Positions 28,481-32,289 of a DNA stretch of 32,289 nt are shown piece by piece; position 1 is the first letter of the stretch; each line of letters opens with the position of its first letter. Location of the stretch: contig JH154856.1 of the NCBI GenBank assembly GCA_000226015.1, positions 11,751-44,039 of the forward strand, read 5' to 3'. The DNA is from Mnemiopsis leidyi (lineage: Eukaryota; Ctenophora; Tentaculata; Lobata; Bolinopsidae). A model generated the notes under the pieces. It was not told the origin of the DNA. It ran no database searches and worked only from the letters and a program-made list of their open reading frames with translations. Position numbers and translations under genes: made by a program.

Positions 28481-29460
28481 CGGAATGTGCAAGAAATATT
28501 TTAAGGAAATGTACTGATCCAGATTTATAATTTAACATGGCCAGTGAGGATAATTACTCAACACGTGACCGTCTCATGTGAGCTGATTTTACCAAAGTTA
28601 CTCTAAAATGATCACTCGGGCCGATAGCTTTATCCCTTTATTGGAGACCATGATGCATTCTAATTTCCACCCTTTCCCATGTGATGCAAATCTAGGGTTA
28701 ATAAAGTGGCAGTTAAATTATAACCGATCCGATTAAAATATCAATTGATATGTGGGTTGGTTAAACAAGGAATAATGGATGGAAGGGAGAGCGAGCGTCG
28801 TTTATATTGTACTCGTGTATTGGCAAGGGCTGGTCATTGGCTGTCGCGCTTGTCCTGGCGCTGCTTTTCCAGGGCTCGCTCGTAATGTGCAGTGCTGGTC
28901 TGAGATAATGCTTGTGCACGACAGCCGGTAATCGGTACTTATTATTTCATTAATGGGAGTACGTTCACTGTCAGCTATGTTATTGGTGGCTGAATTCATG
29001 ATGAAGCTATGACGGGCTGATTCTTGTCCTTCTAATGTTTTAAATCGAAATATTTTAGTTTGCTAATTGCATGTTTTAGTTCTTGTCTTGGTTTGATTTA
29101 GATTTCTGTTTAAAGTAATTGAATGAAATTAATTGTCTAAGTCAGCAATGATTGAGGACCATTAAGTTAAAACAGAACTAATGACTGATTAAACGGTCAT
29201 TTAACATTTATTTCCTAGCAGTATGATATTTTTAATCATTAAGCGAACTTAAACATTCTTCAAGTTTTTCGTATCTAGTTACTATCCAAAAACATTCAAC
29301 AAACGTGAAAGCGTGGCAGCTTTTCTTGCGATTGATAAGCTTTATCTAACAATTCAATAGTCAATTGTTGTCAACAGAATCAAGCGAGATGGATTGATTT
29401 GTAAATACCACAAATATGCTGCCACGTGATTTGATCTTACCCCTAAGAGGGAGCACATTT
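28481..29460. promoter_or_regulatory. SYTL upstream region with CCAAT boxes
   Basis: This is sequence 5' of the minus-strand start codon. A TATA-like TTATAAAT lies about 40-45 bases before the ATG (plus-strand ATTTATAA near 28522). A GC-richer patch at about 28790-28930 carries CCAAT on the minus strand at 28819-28823 and 28836-28840, with a third at 28982-28986, so the main promoter may lie there. No open frame of interest is seen. The transcription start is not known. Confidence 0.35.
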
Positions 29461-29587
29461 ATTCAACGCAATTAATCAATTAAAAAACACCAATTAATAT
29501 CAACAATAGTTTCTATGCACCCACCCTTATCTTTCTCAGTTATTTCCACTACGAAAATCTCCGCCAGCCAAGCCACTTCTCCATTTG

Positions 29588-29685
29588 TGACGTCACCAAG
29601 AGACGTGACGTCACCAAGAGACGTGACGTCACCAAGAGACGTGACGTCACCAAGAGATGTGACGTCACCAAGAGACGTGACGTCA
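29588..29685. promoter_or_regulatory. Tandem CRE array: six TGACGTCA sites in 18-bp units
   Basis: The palindrome TGACGTCA, the consensus cAMP-response element bound by CREB/ATF bZIP dimers, occurs at 29588, 29606, 29624, 29642, 29660 and 29678. The units are exactly 18 bp (TGACGTCACCAAGAGACG), with one base change in one spacer. The array lies about 1.1 kb upstream of the SYTL start codon. It is both a minisatellite and a potential strong enhancer; function is inferred. Confidence 0.6.
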
Positions 29686-29689
29686 CTGG

Positions 29690-31100
29690 GTATCTTATCT
29701 AGCTCCAGTTCGGAAGATGTGCTCGTTAAGACACTGTACTGATGGCAGCAGCAGTAGAAGGGCAAAGCAAACGACATCTCATGGTCGAATTCAAACACAA
29801 GGAAATGTCGTAGAGAGAACCCACATCCAGGATTATGGTGACACTTATTACTATGATGTAAATAAATCAATGCTGAGAGCAGAAATTTGTTTAAAAACCA
29901 AACACAACGACTTTCTATATTCGTGTTTTAATGCTATACATATATTGAAGAACGCAATAACTTATCATAGCAATGTGTGTACCACTGTACCTTGAAATAC
30001 GGCTTTTGAAATACGAGGTAAATTGCCTAAAAATCTTTAACTATTGTTCGATCGAAATTCATGAATGGAGAGTTAGAACAATTCTACAGCCATACAAACA
30101 CTGTAGCCTGATCATTACAAGATGGAACGTAGAATGGTTCCAACTATTGTGGAAAGAAGAAAAGTCTAATGAGATAAATGTTTATTGTTCACGATAAAAT
30201 CCAAAGAATTGAAATGCAGGTGCTATGTCTATCACGACAAAAAACGATAGAGAAGGAGGAGACGCATCCCAGTCTCACGTTAATATTGCTCATGTATTTT
30301 AGACGTGGTACAAAACCGACTAAAAACTGCTTCTTTGCAACACCAGATCAGATCTTGAATCTAGACTTGATCCTGTATTGTAAACGGGAGGATGGACGTC
30401 TACACTTAATGGTACGATAGGTTCGGCTATAATTTGATACATCATTCAGAATGCCTATTTGACCAAAGTATCGGCAATTCAAACACTGATTTCTCATGTA
30501 CAGAATGCTCAGCTTTTCTTTCTGGCAAAGTTTAAACGAAAAAGTTCCAAAGAAAAATGGCAAATTGAACCGTCACTATTTTCTTGATTTTGGAATTATT
30601 TACCTTCAAATGGTTTATCAGTCGCAAAATGCAAAGCGTGCCTCCAGCCAGAAAAGACACGTGGTTTTCAGATTCCTTGTAATTTCACGTCTAAATTTTG
30701 GTCTTACTTTTCTTCTAGCTCAACAATGAGGGGTCACTTAGGGCGTCACGTGATATTTTTTCGGCTTTAAACTTTTAATTCGGTTTCTTTGTCAAATTTT
30801 ACGTGAAAATACTAGTCTAACTTTTCTGCTACCTCAAAGTTAAAAGTTTTGATTTTTGGGCTATAAGGGGTCAATAAGGGCCATATAGGGTGTCTAAATA
30901 AGGTTTTTGAGCTTCGGGACTGTCACCATCGGATTCGCCGCTAAATTTTACGACAATACGTCGTATACCACACTTCATGCAACTTTTTTTTGAACCCGGC
31001 TAAAATTGGACGATAAATCGATTGAGAATAGTCTCAAGGTTTAAAAATTTTGGGTTAAGTGACTTTTCTGGGGTGGTTGCCACCACCCTAATAGAGAATT
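29690..31100. other. Intergenic, no gene recognised
   Basis: AT-rich sequence with only short chance-like frames. Around 30725-31100 the composition shifts (GGGGTCAATAAGGGCCATAT, CGGATTCGCCGCTAAATTTT), which looks like an old repeat copy, but no termini or protein similarity could be identified. Confidence 0.5.
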
Positions 31101-31123
31101 GTGGTCTCTACTCTTCACTTTAG

Positions 31124-31326
31124 ATGCCATGATAAAGTATAACAGTAAGGCTAGTGATGTTAATACAGTAAATAGACTCGTATACGCTAGACGCCTGTTA
31201 GCTAGGCACATCTGTGAATTAGATATCCTCCATCACACGAGACGCAGCCTAGTGTTACATAAACTCACACACACCACGCAAGTAAAACCTGCTCTGCGCC
31301 GCCGCCCATCTCCTGAACAGATTTAG
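31124..31326 (+). CDS. Possible last exon of an unidentified gene
   Basis: An acceptor-like CTCTTCACTTTAG precedes an open frame: AMIKYNSKASDVNTVNRLVY, ARRLLARHICELDILHHTRR, SLVLHKLTHTTQVKPALRRR, PSPEQI, then TAG at 31324-31326. The composition looks protein-like, Arg/His/Leu-rich and helical, but no family is recognised and no upstream partner exon was found. It could also be read from the ATG at 31129 as a 65-residue protein. Chance or mobile-element origin is possible. Confidence 0.2.
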
Positions 31327-31972
31327 CTCAAACAAACAAGATGCAACGTATTGGGTACTACTTATTAGCTGCTTCTCCATGATGGCATATTATTGGGAAC
31401 AAGTGGGCGGGCGAGGCTTGAGATCGCTGGAAAATTGGAAATTAGGCGCCCTCACAATTACACCGACCCATTAGGCGACCTTATCAGCCAACATATTGTG
31501 TGTTTGCATACATAAACATGCCGGAACGCACTGGTTCTGACCCTGAAGATGAAGGTTATAACTAGACCTGGACTTGTGGGTGTGACGTGTCATAGACCTT
31601 AACTACGTCTTATACCGAGTATGTGTTTACGTTAACCACTCAAAAGTCAGTCTAATGAGGAATTTACTGATTTTCAAAGTTTACGCGACTGCTTGAATGT
31701 AGAACCTAACTTAGATTTGACTAGCGTTTAACTTTTAAATGGAAAATGACTTGTTAAGTAACGAGGAAGAGGGTTAACCACGCTTGGCAGAAGCAAAACA
31801 AAAATCGTCCGCCTGGCCACTGTTTGATTAGTAACTGTAAGCATAGACATGTTATCTACGATGTAAAAGTTTTGATAATTTTCATGAATCGTCTCTATTG
31901 CGACTGTTTAATGGACAAAAGACAACTATTCATTGTTTTGTTTGCTTTCTTTTGTTCATCTTACATCACTAG

Positions 31973-32289
31973 ATGGACCGTATGGGTAACGCCAGCGGCG
32001 GAGAGACGACGACATCGCCCTCCGTAATGTTTACCTCAGCTGCAGGAAGATCCCTGTTTGCTACACTCCTCATCAGCTTCGCCACCTTCAACATTCGTGG
32101 CCTCGGTTCTTCTGATGATCCAGACGACATCCACAGTAAAAGGGAGCAACTGGGTGCCGATTGTCTACGGTATGGCATAGATATCTGCGCTATTCAAGAG
32201 ACTAAGGTTGTAGAATCTGGTTCTCACAGCCTCAGCAATGGGTACAAACTTTTATGGTTTGAGCAGAAAATGACCGACACTATGGACTC
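31973..32289 (+). mobile_element. LINE (non-LTR retrotransposon), start of ORF2 endonuclease domain, cut by window edge
   Basis: The frame opens at ATG 31973, directly after an in-frame TAG, and stays open to the window end (105 codons). It contains ISFATFNIRGLGSS, KREQLGADCLRYGIDICAIQ and QETK. The pattern 'FNIRGL...KR..L......DI..IQETK' is the N-terminus of the apurinic-like (EEP) endonuclease of LINE ORF2, which nicks target DNA; Asn in FNIRG and Glu in QETK are catalytic. No stops occur in the visible part. The clade cannot be set without the reverse transcriptase, which would lie to the right. Confidence 0.85.

Noticed and set aside
29472-29870. Frame with GDVTSL repeats (minus) and RDVTSP repeats (plus)
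   Set aside because: Both strands are open only because the 18-bp CRE array has a multiple-of-three period; the unique flanks look random.
1-32289. tRNA or rRNA genes, retrovirus-like or Polinton-like elements
   Set aside because: None seen: no cloverleaf with A/B boxes was spotted, and no capsid, integrase, protease or LTR pair was recognised.

Overview
This is a stretch of an AT-rich animal (invertebrate-like) nuclear genome. It holds two multi-exon protein genes arranged tail to tail, many short tandem-repeat arrays, one DNA transposon remnant inside an intron, and the start of a LINE at the right edge. Short GT-AG introns, metazoan protein families and an assembly gap (118 N inside a repeat) fit a draft invertebrate assembly. 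The phylum cannot be named from the sequence.

Positions 1-12179 (+) hold the 3' part of an androglobin gene (ADGB). At least 26 exons can be traced, nearly all with matching splice phases. They run from the calpain-like protease domain, through a charged linker, the rearranged globin domain (E-to-H helices, IQ motif, then A-B helices), to a coiled-coil and lysine-rich C-terminus ending in TGA at 12177-12179. The N-terminal exons lie left of the window. A 1.04-kb terminal-inverted-repeat element carrying a HIRAN-like coding fragment almost fills the intron after exon 7.

Positions 28480-13507 (-) hold a complete synaptotagmin-like (Slp/bitesize/SYTL type) gene. It has a 1.1-kb first coding exon for a disordered extension, a Rab-binding domain with a FYVE-type zinc finger (three exons), a disordered linker, C2A and C2B. 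The C2 domains lack most calcium ligands. The stop codons of the two genes are about 1.3 kb apart and nothing suggests they act together.

Positions 28481-31972 are intergenic. They include a probable SYTL upstream region with CCAAT boxes and, 1.1 kb from the start codon, an 18-bp tandem array in which every unit carries a perfect TGACGTCA (CRE) palindrome. A LINE ORF2 beginning with an endonuclease domain opens at 31973 and runs off the right edge.

The most striking large-scale pattern is that most tandem arrays abut exon borders. In several, each unit carries a copy of the neighbouring splice signal or a look-alike: acceptor, donor, or branch-point consensus.
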